From assembly GCF_004798585.1 (NCBI RefSeq), contig NZ_PPXQ01000009.1, forward strand, positions 124,001 through 188,000: DNA of 64,000 nt, given 5' to 3'. The notes below the pieces were generated by a model. That model was not told the origin of the DNA, ran no database searches, and saw only the letters and a list, made by a program, of their open reading frames with translations. Of this stretch, positions 50,302 to 58,646 are shown in pieces (the first letter of the stretch is position 1; every line of letters starts with the position of its first letter). Made by a program: the position numbers and the translations under genes. Origin of the DNA: Massilia sp. Mn16-1_5 (GTDB taxonomy: Bacteria; Pseudomonadota; Gammaproteobacteria; Burkholderiales; Burkholderiaceae_D).

Positions 50302-51270
50302 ATGAAGAGGGATAGTGAACTGAGCGATACGCTGGCGCAGGCAGCCGGCGCGGAACAGGAGATGTGGCTGCTGGGACAGGCGCCGCTGCGCAAGTATCTC
50401 GATTTCGTCGACGAAGTCGGCTGCAAGAACCCGACCGTGAACCGGGCCGCGCTGGTACGCGAATGGAGCGAGGCCGCGCTCTGGTACGAGGAACTGGCAC
50501 AACGGGAACCCGGCATTGCCGATCAGCTCGACTGTCGGCCGCTCGATCCGGTAGTCGCACCCCTGGCCGAGGCCGTCCTGGCGAGCAGCCGTTTTACGCG
50601 GACCTTCGACCATCTGCCGACCCGCCTTGCCATGGTGGAGCTGAAACACCTTGTCGTCTGCCAGAATCACGTCACACGCAGTTTCGTCGACAACCTCAAG
50701 GAGCGTCTCGGCGCCGATCCTCAGCCGGAGGCGCTGTTTCGCTTCTGCCTGCCGCCGGACGACTGCCCGGCGCCGGTCCGGATCCGCGAACTCGGTTCCA
50801 AACGCTACGAATTCCGGTCCGACTCGACCGATTTCCGTTTCCACGAACCTGTCGTCCTGACTCCCCAACAGCTGAGCGGTTATGCCTCGTTCGGCTCGGT
50901 CGCCGCGGCGCTGGGCCTGGTGATCGGCTACAGCTCGAATTTCCTGAACGCGGTCTGCGACGACGACAGCGGCCGCCTCTTGCTGAACAATGGCTACCAC
51001 CGTGCCTGCGCCCTGCTCGAACTGGGCGTGACGCACGCGCCCTGCGTGGTGCAGACTGTCAGCTCGCGCGACGAGCTCGACCTTGTGGCGAAACCGATCG
51101 TCGCCAACGATCCCGGTTATTTCTTCAATGCTCCGCGCCCGCCCTTGTTGAAGGATTTCGCCGATCCCAAGCTGCGCAAGATACTGCCGATCCGCAAGGT
51201 GTCGCGTGTAATCGAGGTCTCCTTCGAGGTGCGCGACTACATGGCCGAAGACCAGTTTACTGGTGGCTGA
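50302..51270 (+). CDS. Uncharacterised protein of the peptide operon (ParB/Srx-like motif)
   Basis: A 322-residue cytoplasmic protein of unknown function starting MKRDSELSDTLAQAAGAEQE. Residues 226-250 (LLLNNGYHRACALLELG...) resemble the GxHR loop of the ParB/sulfiredoxin fold, the best clue to a nucleotide-binding or enzyme-like domain. There are several cysteines (41, 78, 120, 149, 155, 219, 236, 248) and no signal peptide or membrane helix. GGGGAGAAC precedes the ATG at 50302. It ends one base before the ATG of the HlyD gene. It may modify, escort or give immunity to the peptide; this is inference from the operon. Confidence 0.75.
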   Translation: MKRDSELSDTLAQAAGAEQEMWLLGQAPLRKYLDFVDEVGCKNPTVNRAALVREWSEAALWYEELAQREPGIADQLDCRPLDPVVAPLAEAVLASSRFTRTFDHLPTRLAMVELKHLVVCQNHVTRSFVDNLKERLGADPQPEALFRFCLPPDDCPAPVRIRELGSKRYEFRSDSTDFRFHEPVVLTPQQLSGYASFGSVAAALGLVIGYSSNFLNAVCDDDSGRLLLNNGYHRACALLELGVTHAPCVVQTVSSRDELDLVAKPIVANDPGYFFNAPRPPLLKDFADPKLRKILPIRKVSRVIEVSFEVRDYMAEDQFTGG

Positions 51271-51271
51271 C

Positions 51272-52582
51272 ATGAGCGACGGCAGCGAGGAGATCGGGCG
51301 CGGCACCGCGGTTGGCGTACCGCTGTTCCGACCCGAGGTGATGCGCCACCAGCAGCCTGAATGGCTGGGCCCGGTCCTGGTCAAGCCACGCGCGATGAAT
51401 TGGTGGTTCGCGCTGCTCGCCGGGATCACGGTGGTCGCCATTCTCGGTCTGCTGTTTGCCGCCAGCTATACGCGCAAGGCGCATGTCAGCGGCTGGCTGA
51501 TCCCGCAGCAGGGAATGGTGCGGGTGTTTGCGCCGCGCGCCGCCGTGGTCACCGAGCTGCTCGTTCGCGAAGGCGCGCAAGTGAACAAGGGCCAGCCGCT
51601 GGCGCAGCTGTCGGCGGAAGAGCAGAGCACCGCCCTGGGTGATACCCAGGCGGGCACGGTGCGGGCGCTGGAAGCGCAGCGCGCGACGCTCGATGTGGAA
51701 AAGGCGCGCACCGAGGAAATGTTTGGGCAGCAGCGCGCAGCGCTGAACACACGCTACGACACGCTGGGCCGCGAGATCGACAGCCTGCGCCAGGAAATCG
51801 CGGTCCAGGAAAAACGGCTGGCCCTGGCCCAGCAATGGCAGCAGCGGATGGGCGGCCTGCAGGGCAGCGGCTATATCTCCGAGCAGCAGGTGCGGGTCGC
51901 GGCCGAAACTGCACTTGACCAGGCTGCCAAGCTGCGCACGCTGCAACGCGGGGTGCTGTCGCTGACCCGCGAGCGTGCTGTAGTCCAGGGCGAACTCGAC
52001 CAGTTGCCGTCGAAGAAGGCGACCCAGGATGCGCTGATCGCGCGCACCCTGGCCGCCAACAGCCGCGAGCTGGGTGAGGTCGAGGCGCGGCGTTCCCTGG
52101 TGATTCCGGCGCCCGAGGCCGGTATCGTCACGGCGATCCACGCCAATAGCGGGACGGCGGTCGGGCCGACCGTGCCGCTGCTGAGCATCGTGCCGCGCAA
52201 CGCCGTGCTGGAAGCGCACCTGTATGCGCCCAGCCGCGCCGTCGGCTTCGTACATGCCGGGCAAACGGTGCTGCTGCGCTACCGCGCTTACCCGTATCAG
52301 AAATTCGGCCACTCGCGCGGCGTGATCGCCAGCGTATCGCGCAGCGCGATGGAACCATCCGAGCTGCCTGCAATGTTCACTGCCGGCGCGCCCGGGGCCT
52401 CGGCCGAGGCCCTGTACCGCATCACGGTCGCACTCGAACGCCAAAGCGTCAATGCCTACGGCAAAGCTGCCCCGCTGCAACCGGGCATGCAGCTCGACGC
52501 CGATGTGTTGCTCGAGCGTCGCCGCCTGATCGAATGGGTACTCGATCCGGTGCTGACCCTGACCGGGAGGTGGGAACGATGA
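51272..52582 (+). CDS. HlyD family periplasmic adaptor (membrane fusion protein)
   Basis: A 436-residue adaptor linking a C39 ABC transporter to an outer-membrane channel. One N-terminal membrane segment (about residues 42-65, WWFALLAGITVVAILGLLFA), a biotinyl-lipoyl-like domain (VFAPRAAVVTELLVREGAQV), a long coiled coil (LDVEKARTEEMFGQQ to ~ALAQQW), and a second barrel half (IPAPEAGIVTAIHANSG). ATG 51272 follows the previous stop by one base; an in-frame GTG at 51263 overlaps it and is the alternative. The stop overlaps the transporter start (ATGA). No TolC-like gene is nearby. Confidence 0.9.
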   Translation: MSDGSEEIGRGTAVGVPLFRPEVMRHQQPEWLGPVLVKPRAMNWWFALLAGITVVAILGLLFAASYTRKAHVSGWLIPQQGMVRVFAPRAAVVTELLVREGAQVNKGQPLAQLSAEEQSTALGDTQAGTVRALEAQRATLDVEKARTEEMFGQQRAALNTRYDTLGREIDSLRQEIAVQEKRLALAQQWQQRMGGLQGSGYISEQQVRVAAETALDQAAKLRTLQRGVLSLTRERAVVQGELDQLPSKKATQDALIARTLAANSRELGEVEARRSLVIPAPEAGIVTAIHANSGTAVGPTVPLLSIVPRNAVLEAHLYAPSRAVGFVHAGQTVLLRYRAYPYQKFGHSRGVIASVSRSAMEPSELPAMFTAGAPGASAEALYRITVALERQSVNAYGKAAPLQPGMQLDADVLLERRRLIEWVLDPVLTLTGRWER

Positions 52583-54762
52583 AGACCAGTCATGAAGGCG
52601 CCGGCTATGGTGGCCGCCTGCCGTTGATCCTGCAGACCGAGGCGGCCGAATGCGGCCTGGCCTGCCTGGCGATGATCGCGTCCTACTACGGCGATGGCTA
52701 CGATCTGTCATCCTTGCGCCGCCGCTACGGCCTGTCGCAGCGAGGCGCTTCGCTGAAAGACCTGGTTGCCATTGCCGACCACCTGGGCCTGGCCGCGCGG
52801 CCGCTGCGTCTTGAAGCCGACGAGCTGGCCCTGCTGGCCGTGCCTTGTATCCTGCACTGGGACCTGAACCATTTCGTGGTACTGAAACGCGTAACCAAGA
52901 CCGCCGTGGTGATCCATGATCCTGGCGCCGGCGTGCGGCGCCTGGCCCATGCGGAAGCGCAGCGCCACTTCACCGGCGTCGCCCTCGAGCTGAGTCCGGC
53001 GCCGGGTTTCGTCGCGGCCGAGCCGGCGCCGCGGGTGCGTCTGCGCGCCCTGGTCGGCAGGCTGGTCGGTATCCGGCGTTCGCTCGGCGTGCTGGCCTGC
53101 ATGGCGCTGGCAATCGAACTGCTCGGCGTAATCAGTCCTTTCTTCATGCAGTGGGTGGTGGACGAAGCACTGGTCAGTGCCGACCGCGATTTATTGCTGA
53201 CGCTGGCACTCGGCTTCCTGTTCGTGCTGATGCTGCGGGTGGCGATTACCGCCATGCGCGGAGCGACCCTGATTGCCATCTCGAGCACGCTCAAAGTGTC
53301 GGGGCGCGCCAGCCTGTTCGGCCACATGGTGCGCTTGCCCGCCCGCTATTTCGAGAGCCGTCATCTGGGCGATGTGCTGTCGCGCTTCGGCTCGCAGGAA
53401 ACGATCCTGCAGGCACTCACGACCGACCTCGTCGAGATCGTGCTGGATGGCTTGATGTCGCTGATCACGCTGACGGTCATGGTCGTGTATGCGCCCGGCC
53501 TCGCACTACTGGTACTGTCCGGGGCATTGCTTTATGCACTGTTGCGCGCTGCTTCCTATGCCAGTCTGCGCAATGCTTCGGCCGAGGCCATCGTCTGGGG
53601 TGCGCGGCGCGACAGCCATTTATTGGAAACCTTGCGCGGCATGAAGACCATCAAGCTGTTCAATGCGCAGGCAGCGCGCCAGGCCCATTGGCTGAACCTG
53701 CTGGTACAGACCGTCAACCGCCAGGTGACGACGCAAAAGCTCGGCTTGATGTTTCGTACCGTGAACGCAAGCCTGATTGGCGTCATCGCCGTGCTGGTCG
53801 TCTGGCTCGGCGCCGAAAAAGTGTTGGCGAACACGTTTTCTGTTGGCATGCTGCTCGCCTTTATCAGCTACAAGGACCAGTTCCTCAGCCGCATCAGCAG
53901 CCTGATCGACAAGGCCCTGGACCTGTGGATGCTGCGCCTGCATGCCGAGCGTCTGGCCGATATCGCCCTGACTCCGCCTGAGCCGGCCGATATGGCGCCC
54001 TTCGAGCGCACCAATAACCCGGCACCGCTGGCGATCGAACTGCGGGCCTTGCGCTATCGCTACGGCGCCAGCGATCCCTGGGTGCTCGACGGCATCGACC
54101 TGTCGATCGCGCCCGGCGAATCGGTCGCCATCGTCGGTCCTTCTGGCTGCGGCAAGACCACGCTGCTGCGCATCGTCGCCAGCCTGCTGGAGCCGACCTC
54201 GGGCGAACTCGCCGTCAATGGCCGGGCGCTGAAGGAGGCGGGGCTGGGGCAGTACCGGGCGCAAATCGGCGTGGTCATGCAGGACGACCAACTGTTTGCC
54301 GGCTCGATCGCCGACAACATCAGTTTTTTCGCCGATGCGCCATCGAATGTCCGCATCCGCGAATGCGCGCGGCAAGCGGGCGTACTGGACGACATCGAGG
54401 CCATGCCGATGGGCTTTCATACGCTGATCGGCGATATGGGCACCGTGCTCTCGGGCGGACAAAAGCAGCGGGTCCTGATCGCCCGTGCGCTGTACCGCGA
54501 GCCGGTGCTGATGCTGCTCGACGAAGCGACCAGCCACCTCGACGTGGCGCGCGAACGCCAGGTCAACGCGGCCATCAGGGAATTGCCGATGACCCGTATT
54601 ATTGTTGCGCACCGGCGCGAAACGATCCTGTCGGCGGACCGGATCGTCGTTCTCGACAAGGGACGCATCGTGGCAGACCTGCGCGGCGAACGCGGGCGTG
54701 AAGAATTCCTGGCGCTGGCGGGCACCCAGGATGCGCTGGCAAACGCCTCCGCGCTGGCCTGA
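52579..54762 (+). CDS. Peptidase-containing ABC transporter (C39, PCAT)
   Basis: A 727-residue bacteriocin-type exporter. The N-terminal C39 peptidase carries Gln19 and Cys25 (QTEAAECGLACL), His98 (LNHFVVLK) and Asp114 (IHDPGAG), the full catalytic set, so it should cut after double-glycine leaders. A six-helix membrane domain covers about residues 160-440. The ATPase has Walker A GPSGCGKTT, signature LSGGQKQRV, Walker B LMLLDEATSHLD and the H-loop IVAHRRE. ATG 52579 overlaps the HlyD stop. It probably exports the peptide encoded at 49971. Confidence 0.95.
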   Translation: MKTSHEGAGYGGRLPLILQTEAAECGLACLAMIASYYGDGYDLSSLRRRYGLSQRGASLKDLVAIADHLGLAARPLRLEADELALLAVPCILHWDLNHFVVLKRVTKTAVVIHDPGAGVRRLAHAEAQRHFTGVALELSPAPGFVAAEPAPRVRLRALVGRLVGIRRSLGVLACMALAIELLGVISPFFMQWVVDEALVSADRDLLLTLALGFLFVLMLRVAITAMRGATLIAISSTLKVSGRASLFGHMVRLPARYFESRHLGDVLSRFGSQETILQALTTDLVEIVLDGLMSLITLTVMVVYAPGLALLVLSGALLYALLRAASYASLRNASAEAIVWGARRDSHLLETLRGMKTIKLFNAQAARQAHWLNLLVQTVNRQVTTQKLGLMFRTVNASLIGVIAVLVVWLGAEKVLANTFSVGMLLAFISYKDQFLSRISSLIDKALDLWMLRLHAERLADIALTPPEPADMAPFERTNNPAPLAIELRALRYRYGASDPWVLDGIDLSIAPGESVAIVGPSGCGKTTLLRIVASLLEPTSGELAVNGRALKEAGLGQYRAQIGVVMQDDQLFAGSIADNISFFADAPSNVRIRECARQAGVLDDIEAMPMGFHTLIGDMGTVLSGGQKQRVLIARALYREPVLMLLDEATSHLDVARERQVNAAIRELPMTRIIVAHRRETILSADRIVVLDKGRIVADLRGERGREEFLALAGTQDALANASALA

Positions 54763-54770
54763 GCGTAGAT

Positions 54771-55130
54771 CTAGCTATCGACCACCATTTCGAAGCCGCC
54801 AAAAATCATGCGCTTGCCGTCGAACACCATGTTCTCCGGCTTCATGAACTCGGCCATGCGCGGGTCGTTCATGACCTTGTCGTTGACCTCGTCGCGCTTG
54901 GCGCGCGATGGATAGATGATCCAGGAAAAGATCACGACTTCGCCCTCCTGCAGGTTCACGCTCTGCGGGAAGGAAGTCAGCTTGCCCGGCTTGACGTCGT
55001 CGGCGACGCATTCGCGGAATTCGGTGGCGCCGAATTCGCGCCAGATGGCGGCGCATTGCCGGGACATGTCGAGGTAAGCCTCGAGTTTTTCTTTACGAAC
55101 AGGGATGACAAAACCATCGACGTAGGCCAT
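54771..55130 (-). CDS. DUF1428 family protein
   Basis: A 119-residue protein starting MAYVDGFVIPVRKEKLEAYL, with ferredoxin-like ABM-type motifs (WREFGATEFRECVADDV, FSWIIYPSRAKRDEVN, MFDGKRMIFGGF-like C-terminus). DUF1428 members are small dimers of unknown role. It is convergent with the exporter and 8 bases away, so it is not part of the peptide operon. ATG 55130. Confidence 0.85.
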   Translation of the reverse strand: MAYVDGFVIPVRKEKLEAYLDMSRQCAAIWREFGATEFRECVADDVKPGKLTSFPQSVNLQEGEVVIFSWIIYPSRAKRDEVNDKVMNDPRMAEFMKPENMVFDGKRMIFGGFEMVVDS

Positions 55131-55219
55131 GACCGCTCTCCTCTATGAGTAGGCTGGTGAGACTGCGACGGAAAACGAAAAATCCCGGTGCGGCGCCTTG
55201 CTGTGCGCCTGCTCAAGGC

Positions 55220-55441
55220 TCAATGCGAAGGGCTGGCGCCCACCGTGCCGATCAGCGTATCACGGCGCAGGCGCAGCGGGGTGTGCGGCGTGCGGATCCC
55301 GCCGGCCATGCCCCAGGCCGCGGCCCAGCGCAGGGCCTTGTCGGTTGCCGGGCCGAACGGCCGGGCGCCCGACGCGCGGGCCAGCGCGACCGACATCCGC
55401 TTCATCGCGTACAGCTTGCGAGGTGAGACATGCTTAACCAT
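55220..55441 (-). CDS. Possible small hypothetical protein
   Basis: A 73-residue frame from ATG 55441, beginning MVKHVSPRKLYAMKRMSVAL and rich in Ala and Arg. There is no recognisable domain and only a poor Shine-Dalgarno site. It is kept because the 386-base gap between the DUF1428 gene and mrpG has no other candidate and its start is ATG, but frames on the other strand are also open and the call could be false. Confidence 0.3.
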   Translation of the reverse strand: MVKHVSPRKLYAMKRMSVALARASGARPFGPATDKALRWAAAWGMAGGIRTPHTPLRLRRDTLIGTVGASPSH

Positions 55442-55516
55442 GAGCTCAGGGTAGACCCGGGCGGCGGCTACCACCGTGCCCTATTTAACGCATGGGCGCG
55501 ATCCGGCGCAGCGCTT

Positions 55517-55921
55517 TTATTCCTTGCCCGGGGCCGGGCTGGCGGGTGTTTCCGCCTCGACAATCGTATAGACCCCGCCCGCGGTGGCGCCGGCATCGGC
55601 CTTTCTGGCGCGCAAGTCTCGGTAAACGGCGGCGCGCATGATCAGCATCGACACCACCGGCGCCGTCATCAGGAGGAAGGCTGCGATGATCACTTCGTGG
55701 ATGACCAGGCGCGCCTGCGACACCGTGAAATACAGCATCGAGGCGATCAGGACGCAGCCGGCGCCGAGCGTGATGGTGATCGCCGGTCCGTGGATGCGTT
55801 GATAAAAGGTGCGCAGGCGCAGCAGGCCGAGCGCGCCGATCAGGATGATGGAGGCGCCGACGAACAGCAGCAGCGCGACGGGCAGAGCGGCCCAGGCGGG
55901 CAGGTCGGCGATGCCGGTCAT
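55517..55921 (-). CDS. mrpG: Na+/H+ antiporter subunit G
   Basis: A 134-residue membrane protein, last gene of the Mrp (Mnh/Pha) antiporter operon. Three hydrophobic segments, with the PhaG signature LGLLRLRTFYQRIHGPAITI and FLLMTAPVVSMLIMRAA. The start ATG at 55921 overlaps the mrpF stop by 4 bases (ATGA). The cytoplasmic C-terminal tail (residues ~100-134) is polar. Confidence 0.92.
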   Translation of the reverse strand: MTGIADLPAWAALPVALLLFVGASIILIGALGLLRLRTFYQRIHGPAITITLGAGCVLIASMLYFTVSQARLVIHEVIIAAFLLMTAPVVSMLIMRAAVYRDLRARKADAGATAGGVYTIVEAETPASPAPGKE

Positions 55922-56196
55922 TCGATGATCTCCCCGCGCATCAGGAATTTCGCCAGCGCCACCGTCGAGACGAAGCCGACCAGCGCGATCAGGACCGCCA
56001 CCTCGAAATACACCTGCGTGCCGAAGCGGATGCCCAGCACCAGCGCCAGCAGCATGCCGGCCATCCACAGGGTGTCGAGGGCGAGCACGCGGTCGTGGGC
56101 CGAGGGGCCAATTAACAGGCGCAGGGCGCACAGCACCATCGCCACCAGCACGCACACGAGTGCGTAGCCTATCGAGAGTTCAAGCAAGGTCGCCAC
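55918..56196 (-). CDS. mrpF: Na+/H+ antiporter subunit F
   Basis: A 92-residue MrpF with three membrane helices: LELSIGYALVCVLVAMVLCA, LDTLWMAGMLLALVLGIRF and VAVLIALVGFVSTVALAKFL; the family motif GPSAHDRVLALD lies between the first two. GTG at 56196 was chosen because AGGAG (56202-56206) lies 5 bases upstream; an in-frame ATG at 56214 would overlap mrpE more. Coupled to mrpG by ATGA. Confidence 0.9.
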   Translation of the reverse strand: MATLLELSIGYALVCVLVAMVLCALRLLIGPSAHDRVLALDTLWMAGMLLALVLGIRFGTQVYFEVAVLIALVGFVSTVALAKFLMRGEIIE

Positions 56197-56698
56197 GGAC
56201 GCTCCTGGGTTCAAAGATGTCGATCAAGGGGCGCTCGTAGCGCGTTTTGATGGTGTCGATCCACCACCCCGCATCGTGCAGGTCGAACACGTGCAGGGAC
56301 AGTTCGTGCCCCTCGGGCAGGATCTCGACCCAGACCGTGCCAGGGGTCATGTTGATCAGGCAGGACAGCATGGCCAGGCCGTAGGGATCGCGCATCGTCA
56401 GGGGCACACGGATGAATTGCGAATTCACGTCCGCGTGCTTGGCGAACAGGATGATGCGGCTGACGTTGAAGCAGGAGCGGACGATCTCGACGCCCGCCAT
56501 GCCCAGCAGGCGCAGCAGGGTCGCAGGCGCGTGCAGGCGCGGATAGCCGAGCGGCTGCAGGCGGCGCAGCAGCAAGGGCAGCGCAATGCCGAGCGCGGCG
56601 CCGAGCAGGATGCTGGCCGCATCGAAGGCCTGGTTCAGCAGCAGCCACAGTGCGCACAGCGCCAGCGACACCAGGGGATAAGGGAGCCAGCGCATCAT
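56180..56698 (-). CDS. mrpE: Na+/H+ antiporter subunit E
   Basis: A 172-residue MrpE. Two N-terminal membrane helices (PYPLVSLALCALWLLLNQAF; ILLGAALGIALPLLL) and a cytoplasmic domain with the conserved MLSCLINMTPGTVWVEI and EGHELSLHVFDLHD. ATG 56698 overlaps the mrpD stop (ATGA); a second ATG follows immediately. The 3' end overlaps mrpF. Confidence 0.92.
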   Translation of the reverse strand: MMRWLPYPLVSLALCALWLLLNQAFDAASILLGAALGIALPLLLRRLQPLGYPRLHAPATLLRLLGMAGVEIVRSCFNVSRIILFAKHADVNSQFIRVPLTMRDPYGLAMLSCLINMTPGTVWVEILPEGHELSLHVFDLHDAGWWIDTIKTRYERPLIDIFEPRSVRGDLA

Positions 56699-58305
56699 GG
56701 CGCCTCCGCGGGCTTGGGGACCACCGGACCGGGCAAGACCTGGCGCGCATAGCGGCCCGGGTCGTGCAGGTCGGCGCTGGCGCGTCCGAGATAGTCGAAC
56801 AGCGGACGCGCCTGTACCGTCATCGCCAGCGACAGCAATAACAAGGCCGTGACCGGCGCCACTTCCGACAGGTGCAGGCGCGGCGGCGTCACCATCTCGG
56901 CAGCCCAGAAGGTGCGCACGCCGAAGCGCAGCATCGAGATGATGGCGATCAGGCCGGAGACGACGACCAGGGCCATCAGGGTCCAGCCGGTGGCGTCGAT
57001 GGTGCCGGCACCGGGCTCCGGATTGAGCAGCGCGTGGAACATGCTGAACTTCGCCACGAAACCCGAGAGTGGCGGCAGGCCGGCGATCATCAATGCGCAG
57101 GCCGTAAACGCCAGCGACAGGAAGGCCATCGCCGCCGGCACGCCTTTGCCGCGCGGCTCGTCGGGCGTGTCTTCGACCGCCCAGGCTTCCATGGTCAGCG
57201 CCAGCATGGCTGCGCTGGGGGTGCGGATGCGATCGATCAGTTCGATCAGCAGCAGGAAGGCCGCCACCGCCAGCGTCGAGCCGATCAGGTAGTAGAGGCC
57301 TGCCGTTACCAGGGACGGCTGGCCGTAGCCGATCACGGCCAGCAGCGTGCCCGAAGAGACCACGGCGCTGTAGCCGGCCATGCGTCCGGCGGTGTCGGTC
57401 GAGAGCATGCCGGCCGCGCCGAAGACGATGGTGGCCATGCCGCCCCAGACCAGGGCGTCGTAGCCGAAGCCGGCGGCGGCCCCGGCCTCGTCGCCGAACA
57501 GCAGCAGCCACAGGCGCAGGATCACGTAGGCGCCGACCTTGGTCATCAGGACCAGCATCGCCGCCACCGGGGGAGATGCCGCCGCATAGGTAGTCGGCAG
57601 CCAGAAGCCGAGCGGCCACATCGCGCTTTTCACGAGGAAGGCCAGCGCCAGCACGGCGACGCCGACTTTTAGCAGGCCGATGTTTTCGGGGGCGATGGCG
57701 CTGATGCGCACAGCGAGATCGGCCATGTTCAGCGTACCCGTGCTGGCGTAGATCAGGGCGGTCCCGATCAGGAACAGCAGGGCCGCGGCCAGGTTGACGG
57801 CGATGTACTGCATGCTGGCGCGCAGGCGTTCGGCGTTGTAGCCGTGCAGGACCAGGCCATAGGAGGCGGCCAGCATCACCTCGAAGAACACGAACAGATT
57901 AAATAAGTCGTGCGTCAGGAAGGCGCCGTTAATCCCCATCAGCAGGAACTGGAACAGCGAGTGAAAATGCACGCCGATGCGGCTCCAGCGTTTCATGGCG
58001 AAGTGCAGCGAGGCCAGCGCCAGCACGGCGGTCAGCAGCAGCATCAGCGCCGCCAGGCGATCGGCGACCAGGGCGATGCCGAAGGGCGCGGCCCAGTTGG
58101 CGGCGAGGTAGACGCCGATCCCTTCGGGCCAGGCGCCGCCGTCGGCCTGCACCATCAGCGTGCAGGCCGTGACCAGCAAGCCGAGTACCGAGGCATAGCT
58201 CAGTGCGAATTTCAGCTCGTGCCGGCCCTGGGTGAACGGCACCAGCACCGCGCCGCACAGCAGCGGCAGCAGGATCGGCAGAATGACCAAGTGATGAACC
58301 GTCAT
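56695..58305 (-). CDS. mrpD: Na+/H+ antiporter subunit D
   Basis: A 536-residue NuoN/MnhD-like proton-translocating subunit with about 14 membrane helices. It carries the antiporter core: LPTTYAAASPPVAAMLVLMT, KVGAYVILRLWLLLFGDE and GLPPLSGFVAKFSMFHALL. Start MTVHHLVILPILLPLLCGAV; ATG 58305 overlaps the mrpC stop. Confidence 0.94.
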   Translation of the reverse strand: MTVHHLVILPILLPLLCGAVLVPFTQGRHELKFALSYASVLGLLVTACTLMVQADGGAWPEGIGVYLAANWAAPFGIALVADRLAALMLLLTAVLALASLHFAMKRWSRIGVHFHSLFQFLLMGINGAFLTHDLFNLFVFFEVMLAASYGLVLHGYNAERLRASMQYIAVNLAAALLFLIGTALIYASTGTLNMADLAVRISAIAPENIGLLKVGVAVLALAFLVKSAMWPLGFWLPTTYAAASPPVAAMLVLMTKVGAYVILRLWLLLFGDEAGAAAGFGYDALVWGGMATIVFGAAGMLSTDTAGRMAGYSAVVSSGTLLAVIGYGQPSLVTAGLYYLIGSTLAVAAFLLLIELIDRIRTPSAAMLALTMEAWAVEDTPDEPRGKGVPAAMAFLSLAFTACALMIAGLPPLSGFVAKFSMFHALLNPEPGAGTIDATGWTLMALVVVSGLIAIISMLRFGVRTFWAAEMVTPPRLHLSEVAPVTALLLLSLAMTVQARPLFDYLGRASADLHDPGRYARQVLPGPVVPKPAEAP

Positions 58306-58646
58306 AGTTCCGGCTCCTCGCCGTCGACGTGGTCGGTGCCGGTCAGGCCGCGCGCGCCGATCATCACGACCAGGTACAAGGCCGTGGTCGCAAAACCGAT
58401 CACGATGGCGGTCAGTACCAGGGCCTGGGGCAGCGGGTCGGCCAGCACGCGCGGGTCGGGCGTGCTGCCGGCCGGCGTCAGCGGCGGCTGGTCGAGCCAG
58501 ACGCGGCCCATGACGAAGATGAACAGGTTGACGGCATACGACATCAGCATCAGGCCCGTGAGCACCTGGAAGCTGCGCGGGCGCAGCAGCAGCCAGATGC
58601 CGGCGCCGAAGATGATGCCGATGGCCAGGGACAGGGCGAGTTCCAT
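58302..58646 (-). CDS. mrpC: Na+/H+ antiporter subunit C
   Basis: A 114-residue NuoK-like subunit with three helices: LALSLAIGIIFGAGIWLLL, VLTGLMLMSYAVNLFIF and DPLPQALVLTAIVIGFATTA. The PLPQALVLTAIVI block is diagnostic for MrpC. The start overlaps the mrpA stop by one base (TGATG). Confidence 0.94.
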   Translation of the reverse strand: MELALSLAIGIIFGAGIWLLLRPRSFQVLTGLMLMSYAVNLFIFVMGRVWLDQPPLTPAGSTPDPRVLADPLPQALVLTAIVIGFATTALYLVVMIGARGLTGTDHVDGEEPEL

